Assembly: GCF_003123745.1 (NCBI RefSeq)
Contig: NZ_QETB01000004.1
Location: forward strand, 1 to 64,000
Length of the DNA: 64,000 nt
DNA from: Ancrocorticia populi
GTDB lineage: Bacteria; Actinomycetota; Actinomycetes; Actinomycetales; Actinomycetaceae
Direction of reading: 5' to 3'
The notes under the pieces were generated by a model. That model was not told the origin of the DNA, did not search any database, and saw only the letters and a list, made by a program, of their open reading frames with translations. Every line of letters begins with the position of its first letter. The first letter of the stretch is position 1. Shown piece after piece: positions 52,542 to 61,339 of the stretch. Both the position numbers and the translations under genes were made by a program.

Positions 52542-53245
52542 TAGTTGTATTCCCTCCGAGTATCCGGTGGCGGAATAACCGCTCCCTTGTATTCCACTGG
52601 GATGCCGCCTAGCGGGTAATCCTTCCGCTGGGGGTGGCCCACCCAATCATCTGGCATCGCGGAACGCGTAAGCCCAGGATGATCGTCATAAATGATTCCC
52701 ATGAGATCCCACGCCTCGCGTTCGGGCCAATCGTCTCCGGGGTAAACGGAAACGATCGACGGCGTGTGAGGATCTTCGTCCGGACATGTCACTTCGAGGG
52801 CAACCATGCGATTGTGGGTAATGGAGAAGAACGGGAAGTAGGAGTGAAGCTCGCGGCCCTTATCGTTCGGGTAGTGCACGGCGGAAACGCCAAGGCACAT
52901 CTCAAAACGAAGGTCCTGATCGTCACGCAGATACTTAGCTGCAGCCAGCAGGTGCTGACGAGCGATGAAGATGACGAGCTGACCGTTTTCTACCACTACT
53001 TTCTCGATCGCCTCGTGGGGATCGATTCCGTCAGCTTGGAAAAGCTCAATCAGGACGTCAACAACTTCGTCAAACCAGCCGCCGTAGGGCCGGCTCGCGG
53101 GACGAGCCATCACTTCGGTGTGCTCGAGCCCAGCGAATCCGGAGGTATCCCCGGATCCCCTGACTCCCCACATGCCCTTGACCTCGCGGAGGACTGATGG
53201 CTGGGGGCTACCGGGCGTCAGCGCGCCCTCATTGTTTTCGCTCAC
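52541..53245 (-). CDS. nuoC: NADH-quinone oxidoreductase subunit C
   Basis: The 234-residue subunit of the peripheral arm has the 30-kDa family signature [18 protein letters not shown]-like (here [20 protein letters not shown]) and ends with [11 protein letters not shown]. The first 60 residues are a low-complexity extension. ATGA overlap with nuoB is present. Confidence 0.94.
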   Translation of the reverse strand: MSENNEGALTPGSPQPSVLREVKGMWGVRGSGDTSGFAGLEHTEVMARPASRPYGGWFDEVVDVLIELFQADGIDPHEAIEKVVVENGQLVIFIARQHLLAAAKYLRDDQDLRFEMCLGVSAVHYPNDKGRELHSYFPFFSITHNRMVALEVTCPDEDPHTPSIVSVYPGDDWPEREAWDLMGIIYDDHPGLTRSAMPDDWVGHPQRKDYPLGGIPVEYKGAVIPPPDTRREYN

Positions 53246-53799
53246 GCGAGCAGCCCCTTCATCTCGTGTGTTGGCGCGGCATTCATCGCGGCGGCTTCCG
53301 CTGCCCGCGCTGCTGCCAAGCGGCGCTTCTTTGTAATCTTGTGCTCGTTCATGACCTGCTTGCGCAGCTCCAGAACGGAGTTAATAAGCATCTCCGGACG
53401 CGGCGGACACCCGGGAAGATAGATATCCACGGGAACGATGTGATCGCATCCCTGAATGATCGCGTAATTATTGAACATGCCACCGGATGATGCGCACACA
53501 CCCATGGAAATGACCCACTTGGGATCGGCCATCTGGTCATACATCTCTCGCACAACGGGAGCCATCTTCTGGCTCACGCGTCCGGACACGATGAGCAGAT
53601 CGGACTGGCGCGGCGAGGCACGGAATACCTCCATGCCGAATCGGGACGCGTCGAATCGTGGCGTGCCGAAGGCCATCATCTCAATTGCACAGCATGCAAG
53701 CCCCATCGTCACAGGCCACTCGGAACGCGTGACGCCCCAGTTGGCAACCTGCTCGATCGTTGTCATGATGATGCCAGAACCATCTTCTTGATGTGCCAT
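53242..53799 (-). CDS. nuoB: NADH-quinone oxidoreductase subunit B
   Basis: NuoB holds cluster N2, the last [4Fe-4S] centre before quinone. The 185-residue protein has [12 protein letters not shown] (two adjacent Cys), [19 protein letters not shown] and [10 protein letters not shown], giving the four ligands. GAGGAGGT lies 5 nt before the ATG. A short Ala-rich tail follows the conserved core. Confidence 0.96.
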   Translation of the reverse strand: MAHQEDGSGIIMTTIEQVANWGVTRSEWPVTMGLACCAIEMMAFGTPRFDASRFGMEVFRASPRQSDLLIVSGRVSQKMAPVVREMYDQMADPKWVISMGVCASSGGMFNNYAIIQGCDHIVPVDIYLPGCPPRPEMLINSVLELRKQVMNEHKITKKRRLAAARAAEAAAMNAAPTHEMKGLLA

Positions 53800-53810
53800 G
53801 TGTTACCTCC

Positions 53811-54170
53811 TCAGTCCCACTCAAGCCCACCGCGGCGCCACTCGTATACGAAGGGCACGGTGATCAAAACAATAAACGTGAGCATGGCAACCATGCCGAA
53901 CATCCCGAGTTCCTCGAACGAAACTGCCCACGGATACAGGAAGACAACTTCGATATCGAAGATGATGAAGGTCATGGCCGTCAGATAGTACTTCACGGGG
54001 AATCGGCTGCTGGGGCCGGCGCTAGGCGTTGCCTCCACACCACATTCGTAGTTCTCCAGCTTGACCCGGTTATAGCGATTTGGGCTCAGAATCGCGCTCA
54101 ACACTAGGCCAGCAATGGCCAAGAAGAATGCGGCAACGATCATCACCAGCAACGGAACGTATGCGTTCAC
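53811..54170 (-). CDS. nuoA: NADH-quinone oxidoreductase subunit A
   Basis: The 119-residue, three-helix subunit has NYECGVEATPSAGPSSRFPV with the conserved YECG loop near the quinone channel and FIIFDIEVVFLYPWAV in helix 2. The start is a GTG with AGGTGGAG about 6 nt upstream. It is the first nuo gene, 55 bp after the geranylgeranyl-reductase-family gene, with no terminator seen between them. Confidence 0.95.
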   Translation of the reverse strand: MNAYVPLLVMIVAAFFLAIAGLVLSAILSPNRYNRVKLENYECGVEATPSAGPSSRFPVKYYLTAMTFIIFDIEVVFLYPWAVSFEELGMFGMVAMLTFIVLITVPFVYEWRRGGLEWD

Positions 54171-54225
54171 CGGTTCTCCACCTGCTCTCTACCCTTACAA
54201 CAAACTAACTGAATAATGTCACAGA

Positions 54226-55485
54226 TCATGCTTTAGGGACCGCCTTCGCCAAAGCTGCGATTGTTCGATCCATCCAATCCCCACCGGTCCTGTCGTAGCA
54301 ATCGGAGAGGAGTTTCATAACGAACCGCATGAGCGTGGGCCTCGGTAACCCATATTTCACGCACAGGTGCATGATCTCCGGGCGTTCAATTAGCGTGGCA
54401 AAAATCCGTCCGAGGGAGTAGTAGCCGCCCAGCTCATCGCGGATCATCCGCGGATATTCGGATACCGCCGCATCCATCGAACTTACCGTGGGCCGCGCTA
54501 ATGCCTGACCGATTGAGTCAGCAGCCATCCTGCCTGACTGGAGTGCGTAGGCGATGCCCTCTCCATTGAATGGCGAGACCATTCCGCCCGCGTCTCCCAC
54601 GAGAAGCAGACCATCCGCGTAGTGCGGCTTGCGGTTGAACGCCATGGGAAGCGCGGCTCCGCGCAGCTTGCCCACCTGATTCTCCTCGGTGAAGCCCCAT
54701 TCTGCCGGCACATTCGCCATCCAATTGGCGAACATGGCCCGGTAATCCAGACCCGAGGGCTGCGCGTTGGAGGAAAGTGATCCTAGGCCAACGTTGACGA
54801 GGCCGTCTCCCACCGCGAAGATCCAACCGTATCCGGGCATGAGATCAGATGCGCCGGGTTTGCCTTCCCATAGTTCGAGGTGGGATTCCATCATCGAATC
54901 CTCGGCTTGTGGGGACTGGAAATAGGTCCGATAGGCAACGCCCATGGGGCGGTTCATAGCTTTCTGGCGGCCGACAGTTGTGGCCAAACGCGCAGACACT
55001 CCCCCGGCATCGATGATGAAGGGCGCGCGGTACTCGCGCGGTTCGCGCCCGGGGCCCGCCTTGGCAGTCACTCCAATAACGCGGCCAGTACGTTCATGGC
55101 GAATGGGCCCCGTCACCGTTACGCCCTCTTCTAGGCGCGCACCGGCCTCTTTGGCCTTCTCGATCAGTACATCGTCAAAAGTTTCGCGTGGTGCAGCTAG
55201 CCCGTAATTTGGCATGCTGGCAAGCTCTGGCCAGGGCACTTCTACGCAGTGTCCGCCACCGTATGTTCGCAGACCCGTATTGCGCGCCCACCCGGTGGTG
55301 TCCACTCCCATCCGGATTAATTCGGCTACGGCGCGCGGCGTGAGTCCGTCTCCGCAGATTTTGTCGCGGGGGAACGTGGCTTTTTCAACCACAAGTACGT
55401 CGTGTCCGGCCATTGCAAGATAGTAGGCTGCAGACGCGCCGGCTGGTCCTCCGCCGACGACGACGACTTCTGCCGCGTCCGTCAT
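54226..55485 (-). CDS. Geranylgeranyl reductase-family FAD oxidoreductase (menaquinone tail saturation)
   Basis: The 419-residue flavoprotein starts AEVVVVGGGPAGASAAYYLA (FAD dinucleotide-binding), has DKICGDGLTPRAV and the second FAD motif GLLLVGDAGGMVSPFNGEGI. In actinobacteria such enzymes (MenJ-type) reduce double bonds of the menaquinone isoprenoid chain, which fits its position between menG and nuoA. GGAGG lies 4 nt before the ATG at 55485, chosen over the longer frame to 55521. The substrate is inferred from context. Confidence 0.87.
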   Translation of the reverse strand: MTDAAEVVVVGGGPAGASAAYYLAMAGHDVLVVEKATFPRDKICGDGLTPRAVAELIRMGVDTTGWARNTGLRTYGGGHCVEVPWPELASMPNYGLAAPRETFDDVLIEKAKEAGARLEEGVTVTGPIRHERTGRVIGVTAKAGPGREPREYRAPFIIDAGGVSARLATTVGRQKAMNRPMGVAYRTYFQSPQAEDSMMESHLELWEGKPGASDLMPGYGWIFAVGDGLVNVGLGSLSSNAQPSGLDYRAMFANWMANVPAEWGFTEENQVGKLRGAALPMAFNRKPHYADGLLLVGDAGGMVSPFNGEGIAYALQSGRMAADSIGQALARPTVSSMDAAVSEYPRMIRDELGGYYSLGRIFATLIERPEIMHLCVKYGLPRPTLMRFVMKLLSDCYDRTGGDWMDRTIAALAKAVPKA

Positions 55486-55616
55486 CTTGCCTCCATCTAT
55501 CTCTTGCTGTGCTCGTGGCACACCGCTCCCATCTTACGCAGCGGGCTGAAGGGAAGAGAAACGAAAATGGGGCTATTTACGTCAGTGTTTCCTTTCGTAA
55601 TAGGTAGGCGCGTGGC

Positions 55617-56315
55617 CTAGCCCACGCGGGTGGCGCGATGCAGCGCTACAATGCCCCCTGCGAGGTTACGATAACCGACGTTCCTCCAGCCTGCCCCTTG
55701 GATCTTCTCCGCTAGGCGTTCCTGATCCGGCCAGGCTTGGATCGATTCGATCAAGTAATCGTATGCCGCGTGGTCCGAGGAAAAGAGCTGGCTGAGTGCC
55801 GGCAGTGCGGTACCTAGATAAAAATTGTACAGAGACCTGAAGGGCGCCCATGTGGGCGTGGAGAACTCTGCCACCAGCAACTTGCCACCGGGCTTGGTGA
55901 CCCTGAGCATTTCCCTCAGGGCTAGATCTGGATCGTTCACATTTCGCAGCCCATAGGAAATAGTTGTCACGTCGAAAGTCTCATCTTCAAAAGGCAAATC
56001 CATGGCATCGCCTTCAACAAACGTGAGCTCTGGATACCGCTTCCTACCCTCGCTAATCATCCCCTTGGAGAAATCGCACGCAACCACATCCGCGCCCCGG
56101 GCGGCGTATGCGGCCGATGATGTTCCAGTGCCCGCTGCCAGATCCAAGACCTTGATACCTGGACGAGCATCGATCGCCACGGTAACGGCCTCACGCCATA
56201 CGCGCACCTGACCCATCGTCATCAGATCGTTCATGATGTCGTATCTTGCCGCGACCTCATCAAACATTCCGGCCACTTCCGTGGGCATCTTCTTCAGTGT
56301 TGCTCGGCTACTCAT
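55617..56315 (-). CDS. menG: Demethylmenaquinone methyltransferase
   Basis: The 232-residue UbiE/MenG SAM-dependent enzyme performs the last step of menaquinone synthesis. It has MFDEVAARYDIMNDLMTMGQ at the N-terminus, SAM motif I VLDLAAGTGTSS, the UbiE signature ISYGLRNVNDPDLALREMLR and KPGGKLLVAEFSTP. ATG 56315 fits family starts; a TTG four codons earlier is less likely. It heads the minus-strand menG-reductase-nuo-polyprenyl block. Confidence 0.93.
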   Translation of the reverse strand: MSSRATLKKMPTEVAGMFDEVAARYDIMNDLMTMGQVRVWREAVTVAIDARPGIKVLDLAAGTGTSSAAYAARGADVVACDFSKGMISEGRKRYPELTFVEGDAMDLPFEDETFDVTTISYGLRNVNDPDLALREMLRVTKPGGKLLVAEFSTPTWAPFRSLYNFYLGTALPALSQLFSSDHAAYDYLIESIQAWPDQERLAEKIQGAGWRNVGYRNLAGGIVALHRATRVG

Positions 56316-56392
56316 GGCTGTATTCAACCACGCTTACCTAACTCTGTGCCCCATGGCCTAGGCTGATACTCAGAAATGAGAGGAAGTTTCCC

Positions 56393-57988
56393 ATGAGCGT
56401 TCCAATGATAATTCCACGAAATACCCGATTTTCTGGCAGGACGTGGCTCACCACGATCCTCGCCCCGATCATCGCATTAGTGGTGACCTATTTGCTCACG
56501 GTTGTCAGCCTCGCGCTCCTCCCAAGCCTCACGGATCTAGCTGGCCAAGAGGGCCTGCCAGATGAGGTTGACGAAATTGGAGCGATGTTGTTGGACAACC
56601 TGCAGGCCAACGTGCCAACGGTCTGGGAATCGGCCTTCCTCATGTTGGTGACTGCGCTTGCCACTCCCATCGCGATGACGATGACAATGGGCATGAATTA
56701 TCCGTTCGGCGGGATTCCCGAGGAGCAGGTTTCGGTTGAAGCCACCTTGTGGGCGATGCCTCTGATGCTCACAGTGATCATCGCGTTAGTGATTGCGTGG
56801 GCACATCGGCGCGAAGGGCGAAAGATCCGGAACTCACAGCCGATGGTGTGGCTGCCAGCGCTTGTTACGGGAGCCGTGACGGCAGTGGCGGGCCTACTTC
56901 TGGCGCTCCCTAACATTATCGATGTGTCCCTGAATGACTTTTCTCTTACTGAATCGTTGGGATCCGAAATCCCGGGGGACACAGAGAACTTTGATATCAC
57001 GCTCGATCTCTCGCTAGTGGTCTCCTCGAATGCCGCCATGGCCCTCGCTGGAGGCTTCGTCATTGGATTTGCTGCAGCGACGATCGGACGCCTCGCCAGT
57101 GCGCCCGCGAAGCGAGACACCTACCATCTCTCGTCCATCCCAACGCTTGGACCAACGGCCGTTCAAGCCATCAGAGTGACGCTGGGAACCCTTCTGGCTA
57201 TTACTCTGGTTTCCGGCATTTACCTAACCGCCTATGCACTGTTCAAGCTCGAGGATGTGCCAGCCTCCATCTTGTTCGCGGTATTCCCGTACTTCGTCAA
57301 CGTAGGAATTGTGGGCGTTATTGGGGCGCTGGGTGGATCCGGTTCGGCGATCATTTCGGAAGGCCAAGGAATGAGCGAAACGGACAGCGGGATACTCTTC
57401 ACCGATGCCCCTTGGAACGTGCAGGTTCCTATGGTGCTCCTCATCGTCCTCATCGTGGGGCTTGCTGGAATTTGGTGGGCGCGAACCCGCGATCCACGAT
57501 TCGAACGCAACTTCCTCGGACACTGCTTCGTCCCCGTTTCTTTCCTCGTGGCAGGGACTCTGACAATCGTTGCGAACAGGTTGGCCATGTCTGCATCAGC
57601 GAAGTTTGGCCCCGACTCCGAATCCATATCTGCCACGGTTCAACTGTCATGGTTGAGCATCCTATGGTTCACCGCCATGGGTGTCCTGATCGAGCTAATC
57701 GCCACAGTATCGCGGCCATCTGGACATCCTGCCCCTATCTATCCCCCCGCTCCGGCATATCCTGTTGGGCAGGCATACCCGGGCTACCCGGGCGGACCCG
57801 GATACCCGGCACCTCAGGCGCCGGTTCAGACGCAGGCTCAGGCTCCGGCACAGGGCCCAATTCAGAGCCAGGTTCCTGTTCAGCCACCTGCACAGCAGGC
57901 GCCAATGCCTCCAAACCAGACGCAGGTCCAACCGGCGCAACCGGACCAAACCACCGATCGGAACCCAGAGGACCCATCACATGAGTAG
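56393..57988 (+). CDS. Polytopic membrane protein with Pro/Gln-rich tail, unknown function
   Basis: The 531-residue protein has about nine to ten hydrophobic segments, including APIIALVVTYLLTVVSLALL, WLPALVTGAVTAVAGLLLAL and TLGTLLAITLVSGIYLTAYA. A cytoplasmic tail from about residue 435 is rich in Pro, Gln, Tyr and Gly (YPGYPGGPGYPAP repeats). I do not recognise a family. It overlaps menB by eight bases and is divergent from menG, so it may be tied to menaquinone or membrane physiology. Confidence 0.65.
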   Translation: MSVPMIIPRNTRFSGRTWLTTILAPIIALVVTYLLTVVSLALLPSLTDLAGQEGLPDEVDEIGAMLLDNLQANVPTVWESAFLMLVTALATPIAMTMTMGMNYPFGGIPEEQVSVEATLWAMPLMLTVIIALVIAWAHRREGRKIRNSQPMVWLPALVTGAVTAVAGLLLALPNIIDVSLNDFSLTESLGSEIPGDTENFDITLDLSLVVSSNAAMALAGGFVIGFAAATIGRLASAPAKRDTYHLSSIPTLGPTAVQAIRVTLGTLLAITLVSGIYLTAYALFKLEDVPASILFAVFPYFVNVGIVGVIGALGGSGSAIISEGQGMSETDSGILFTDAPWNVQVPMVLLIVLIVGLAGIWWARTRDPRFERNFLGHCFVPVSFLVAGTLTIVANRLAMSASAKFGPDSESISATVQLSWLSILWFTAMGVLIELIATVSRPSGHPAPIYPPAPAYPVGQAYPGYPGGPGYPAPQAPVQTQAQAPAQGPIQSQVPVQPPAQQAPMPPNQTQVQPAQPDQTTDRNPEDPSHE

Positions 57989-58892
57989 GCACGTATCTGA
58001 TCTATTTGATCCTGCGGTGTGGCGGACAGTCGAGGAATTCGATTTCACGGACATTACCTATCACCGGGGCATCGGCCCGAACGGTGATCTCCCGGTGGTG
58101 AGGATTGCCTTCGACCGTCCCGAGGTTCGCAACGCCTTCCGCCCCGAAACTGTTGATGAGCTCTATACCGCGCTAGACCATGCCCGGCTCACCTCGGATG
58201 TTGCCGCAGTAATCCTCACCGGCAACGGGCCCTCCCCGAAGGACGGCGGCTGGGCGTTCTGCTCGGGCGGCGATCAGCGGGTGCGCGGACGCGATGGCTA
58301 CCGCTACTCCGATGGGCAGAAGCCCGATCCCGCACGCGCCGGACGCCTCCACATCTTAGAGGTGCAGCGGCTCATCCGATCCATGCCTAAAATCGTCATC
58401 GCCGCCATCCCAGGTTGGGCAACGGGCGGCGGCCACTCCCTCGAAGTGGTGTGCGATCTGGCCATTGCCTCCAAGGAGCATGCCCGGTTCAAGCAGGTGG
58501 ACGCCAATGTGGGGTCTTTTGACTCCGGGTACGGCTCGCAACTGCTGGCCCGCCAAGTAGGAGACCGCCGCGCCCGCGAGATCTTTTTCCTAGCACGCGA
58601 ATACTCGGCGGAACAGGCCGAGGAGTGGGGCGCTGTGAACGAGGCTGTGCCCCACGCCGAGCTAGAGAAGAAGGCGTTGGAGTACGCAGCTATCATCGCC
58701 TCCAAGTCTCCTCAGGCCATCCGCATGTTGAAGTTCTCCTTCAATGCGCTGGACGATGGGATGGCCGGGATGCAGATGTTCGCTGGTGAATCAACGAGGC
58801 TTGCTTACATGACGGAGGAAGCGAGAGAGGGCCGCGACGCCTTCCTCGAGCGCCGCGCGCCCGATTGGTCCGATTTCCCCTACTATGCCTGA
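57981..58892 (+). CDS. menB: 1,4-dihydroxy-2-naphthoyl-CoA synthase
   Basis: MenB is a crotonase-fold enzyme that cyclises o-succinylbenzoyl-CoA. The 303-residue protein has RPEVRNAFRPETVDELYTAL, FCSGGDQRVRGRDGY (the MenB-specific loop), ATGGGHSLEVVCDLAIAS (oxyanion-hole glycines) and the C-terminal RAPDWSDFPYYA typical of MenB. ATG 57981 overlaps the preceding gene's stop by eight bases. The open frame upstream of it is a shadow of the proline-rich tail. Confidence 0.95.
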   Translation: MSRHVSDLFDPAVWRTVEEFDFTDITYHRGIGPNGDLPVVRIAFDRPEVRNAFRPETVDELYTALDHARLTSDVAAVILTGNGPSPKDGGWAFCSGGDQRVRGRDGYRYSDGQKPDPARAGRLHILEVQRLIRSMPKIVIAAIPGWATGGGHSLEVVCDLAIASKEHARFKQVDANVGSFDSGYGSQLLARQVGDRRAREIFFLAREYSAEQAEEWGAVNEAVPHAELEKKALEYAAIIASKSPQAIRMLKFSFNALDDGMAGMQMFAGESTRLAYMTEEAREGRDAFLERRAPDWSDFPYYA

Positions 58893-60000
58893 CATACTGA
58901 CCGCACCCACCCCAGCCGAGGTTGGCACGGCCCTTGAATCGTGGAACGGCGCCCTGGCGCTCACGCCGGCCGCGGCTGCAATCGCCGAGGCCCTAGAAAC
59001 AGCATTGTCCGATCCGAGCAACACGGCTCTTCTCCCGGCCGAGCCCTACGCCATCATGCAAACATCGGGAAGCTCGGGGCAGGGCAAGCTCGTGGTGCTC
59101 CCGCGTTCCACACTCGCGTATTCCGCGAGGGCTACCAACGAGGCACTGGGAGGACCTGGCAACTGGGTGTGCGCCTTGCCCACCCATCACATTGCCGGGT
59201 TCCAGACGGTGGCCCGTCCACTCCTGACGGGCCACCGATTCTTCGACGCCGGAAAGGGAACACCTGACGAGCTTGCCAAGTGCGTAAGCGCGTTGGACGG
59301 CACCCGGACATATCTTTCTCTTGTTCCCACCCAGCTCAAGCGTCTCCTCGATTCCCCACACGCCGGGGCTGCGGCGGCCTTTTCGGCGATCCTCGTGGGA
59401 GGTGCCGGAACCGCGCCCGATCTTCTGGAACGCGGACGCTCGATCGGCCTGAACCTCGTCACCACATATGGGATGACGGAAACCTGCGGAGGCTGCGCCT
59501 ACAACGGACGCCCAATCGGAGACACACAGATCACCACGGGCGCCCGCGGGCGGATCACCATCACTGGATCTGTCGTAGCCCATGGCTACCTCGGAGCTTC
59601 TCTCTTTTCTGGAGTGTTCCCTACAAATGATGCCGGCCACCTATCAGACGGTTTGTTGCGGGTGACGGGCCGGCTGGACCGGGCTATCACCACCGGCGGC
59701 CTCACCGTTTTGCCCGAACCGATCGAACGTGAGTTGGAGGGGCTGGGTGGCGGGGAAAACGTCGTCGTCGGTATTCCTGATCCGTACTGGGGTGAAAAAC
59801 TAGTGGCGGTCACGGAAAACGCCCTCGGATCTCCCCGGGCGGAGCTGAAGCCGCTGGTTGAAGCCGTGCCCCAAGAATTCGTGACCGTGGCGGAACTGGG
59901 GATCGAAACGTTCCCGCGTCTCGACTCCGGCAAGCCCGACCGGGTCCGCCTCGAGAAGCTTCTCAGCCGCCGTGAAGAAGCCCGCCGCGCAACCGAGTAG
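58885..60000 (+). CDS. menE: o-Succinylbenzoate-CoA ligase
   Basis: MenE activates o-succinylbenzoate with ATP and CoA. The 371-residue protein is a short AMP-binding enzyme with the P-loop MQTSGSSGQGKLV, TTYGMTETCGGCAYNG (A5 motif) and TGRLDRAITTGG, and a C-terminal KPDRV-type lysine region (LDSGKPDRVRL). It overlaps menB by eight bases. The length fits actinobacterial MenE, shorter than many acyl-CoA ligases. Confidence 0.92.
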   Translation: MPDILTAPTPAEVGTALESWNGALALTPAAAAIAEALETALSDPSNTALLPAEPYAIMQTSGSSGQGKLVVLPRSTLAYSARATNEALGGPGNWVCALPTHHIAGFQTVARPLLTGHRFFDAGKGTPDELAKCVSALDGTRTYLSLVPTQLKRLLDSPHAGAAAAFSAILVGGAGTAPDLLERGRSIGLNLVTTYGMTETCGGCAYNGRPIGDTQITTGARGRITITGSVVAHGYLGASLFSGVFPTNDAGHLSDGLLRVTGRLDRAITTGGLTVLPEPIERELEGLGGGENVVVGIPDPYWGEKLVAVTENALGSPRAELKPLVEAVPQEFVTVAELGIETFPRLDSGKPDRVRLEKLLSRREEARRATE

Positions 60001-60011
60001 GATGAACCCTC

Positions 60012-60890
60012 GTGGCAACTGTCAACGATTGGATCGAAGGGGCGCGGCTGCGCACACTCCCAGCGAGCGTGGCACCCGTCCTAGCCGGCACCGGAATCGC
60101 ATTCTGGATGGGACACGGATCGGTGGTGCGAGGGCTTCTGGCCGCCGCCGTTGCACTCGCCTTCCAGGTAGGCGTCAACTTTTCTAATGATTATTCGGAC
60201 GGGATCCGGGGAACAGACGATGTTCGGACGGGTCCCCCACGCCTAACCGGCGGCGGGAAGGCTAAGCCCTCCACGGTAAAGCGGGCGGCGTTCGCGTGCT
60301 TCGGCATCGGGTGCCTCGCGGGCCTCTGGCTTGTGGCGCTGGCCGGGGCGTGGTGGATGATCTTGGCTGGTGGCCTCGCGGTTGTCGCCGCGTGGTACTA
60401 CACGGGCGGGCGGCATCCCTATGGATATATGGGGCTGGGCGAAGTTTTCGTCTTCGTGTTCTTTGGACTGCTCGCAACCGTAGGCACCACCTACACGCAG
60501 GCGCTTCACGTGACGTGGCACGCTTGGGTGAGCGCGATCGCCATCGGACTCATCGCGTGCGCACTACTCATGGTGAACAACATTCGCGATATCCCCACCG
60601 ATTCTGTGGCCGGCAAAAACACGCTTGCGGTACGGCTCGGGGAGCTTCCCGCACGCCTCACCTATGATGCGATGATCACACTCCCCCTGATCATGGCACT
60701 CGCCTTTATCCCTGAACTTGGGTGGTGGTTGGCATTGCTGCTTCCCGCTGCTGGACTCGCAATACACAACCTTCTGCGGATTCACGCGCATCACGCCACG
60801 GGAAAGGCGTTGATCCCTGTGCTACGCGATACAGGATTCCTGGAGCTTGCCTACGGGGCTGGGCTTGGATTGGCCTTCGCGTTGGGCTAA
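60012..60890 (+). CDS. menA: 1,4-dihydroxy-2-naphthoate polyprenyltransferase
   Basis: MenA is a UbiA-family membrane enzyme that joins the polyprenyl chain to dihydroxynaphthoate. The 292-residue protein has about eight helices, NFSNDYSDGIRGTDD (first Mg-diphosphate binding motif) and MVNNIRDIPTDSVAGKNTLA (second). The start is a GTG 11 bp after menE. Its isoprenoid substrate would come from the synthase at 37373-38374. Confidence 0.94.
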   Translation: MATVNDWIEGARLRTLPASVAPVLAGTGIAFWMGHGSVVRGLLAAAVALAFQVGVNFSNDYSDGIRGTDDVRTGPPRLTGGGKAKPSTVKRAAFACFGIGCLAGLWLVALAGAWWMILAGGLAVVAAWYYTGGRHPYGYMGLGEVFVFVFFGLLATVGTTYTQALHVTWHAWVSAIAIGLIACALLMVNNIRDIPTDSVAGKNTLAVRLGELPARLTYDAMITLPLIMALAFIPELGWWLALLLPAAGLAIHNLLRIHAHHATGKALIPVLRDTGFLELAYGAGLGLAFALG

Positions 60891-60931
60891 GCCCGTGGGA
60901 ATCCAAGCGATAGGTCTACTAGGATAAAGCC

Positions 60932-61291
60932 ATGGCAAGGATTGTGCCCATCGTTTTGGCTGTTGCAGTGTGGATCTTCGCGATCATTGACTGTGCGCGT
61001 ACCGACCGCTCTCTGATGCCCGGGCGGCTCTCCAAGGGCGCGTGGATGGCACTCGTGATTGTGCTTCCAGTGATCGGTTCATTCATCTGGCTATGGCTTT
61101 CTTGGAACACCAAGCACCCCGATGGCTGGGGCGATCTAGGTGGCGGGCCGCGCCGGCAGCCACCCCGCGGCCCCGTTGCCCCAGATGATGATCCTGACTT
61201 CTTAGCCCGCCTTGACGCGGAAAACCGCTTCCGTGAGTGGGAGCGCAAGCAGCGTGAGGGTGAAGAGGACGGCGGCGAAGTTTCCTCTTAG
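60932..61291 (+). CDS. PLDc_N (phospholipase D nuclease N-terminal) membrane protein
   Basis: The 119-residue protein has two hydrophobic segments (VPIVLAVAVWIFAIIDCART and WMALVIVLPVIGSFIWLWL) that match the PLDc_N domain found before cardiolipin synthases. No phospholipase catalytic domain follows; the C-terminal 55 residues are charged. Stand-alone genes of this kind often follow menA in actinobacteria. Its role is unknown. Confidence 0.8.
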   Translation: MARIVPIVLAVAVWIFAIIDCARTDRSLMPGRLSKGAWMALVIVLPVIGSFIWLWLSWNTKHPDGWGDLGGGPRRQPPRGPVAPDDDPDFLARLDAENRFREWERKQREGEEDGGEVSS

Positions 61292-61303
61292 CGGGATTAA
61301 GCA

Positions 61304-61324
61304 CCGTCGTCGTCCCAAAAAACC
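61304..61324 (+). repeat. Dispersed element between convergent genes
   Basis: CGTCGTCGTCCCAAAAAACC is an excellent copy of the dispersed motif read from the plus strand. It lies between the PLDc_N gene and the convergent phosphatase gene. Confidence 0.6.
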
Positions 61325-61339
61325 CTTACGGGGGCCGAA

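Noticed and set aside
55451-55470. Further copy of the GACGACGACGAA element
   Set aside because: The triplet run here encodes the conserved VVVVGGG dinucleotide-binding strand of the flavoprotein and lacks the T run, so codon use explains it.
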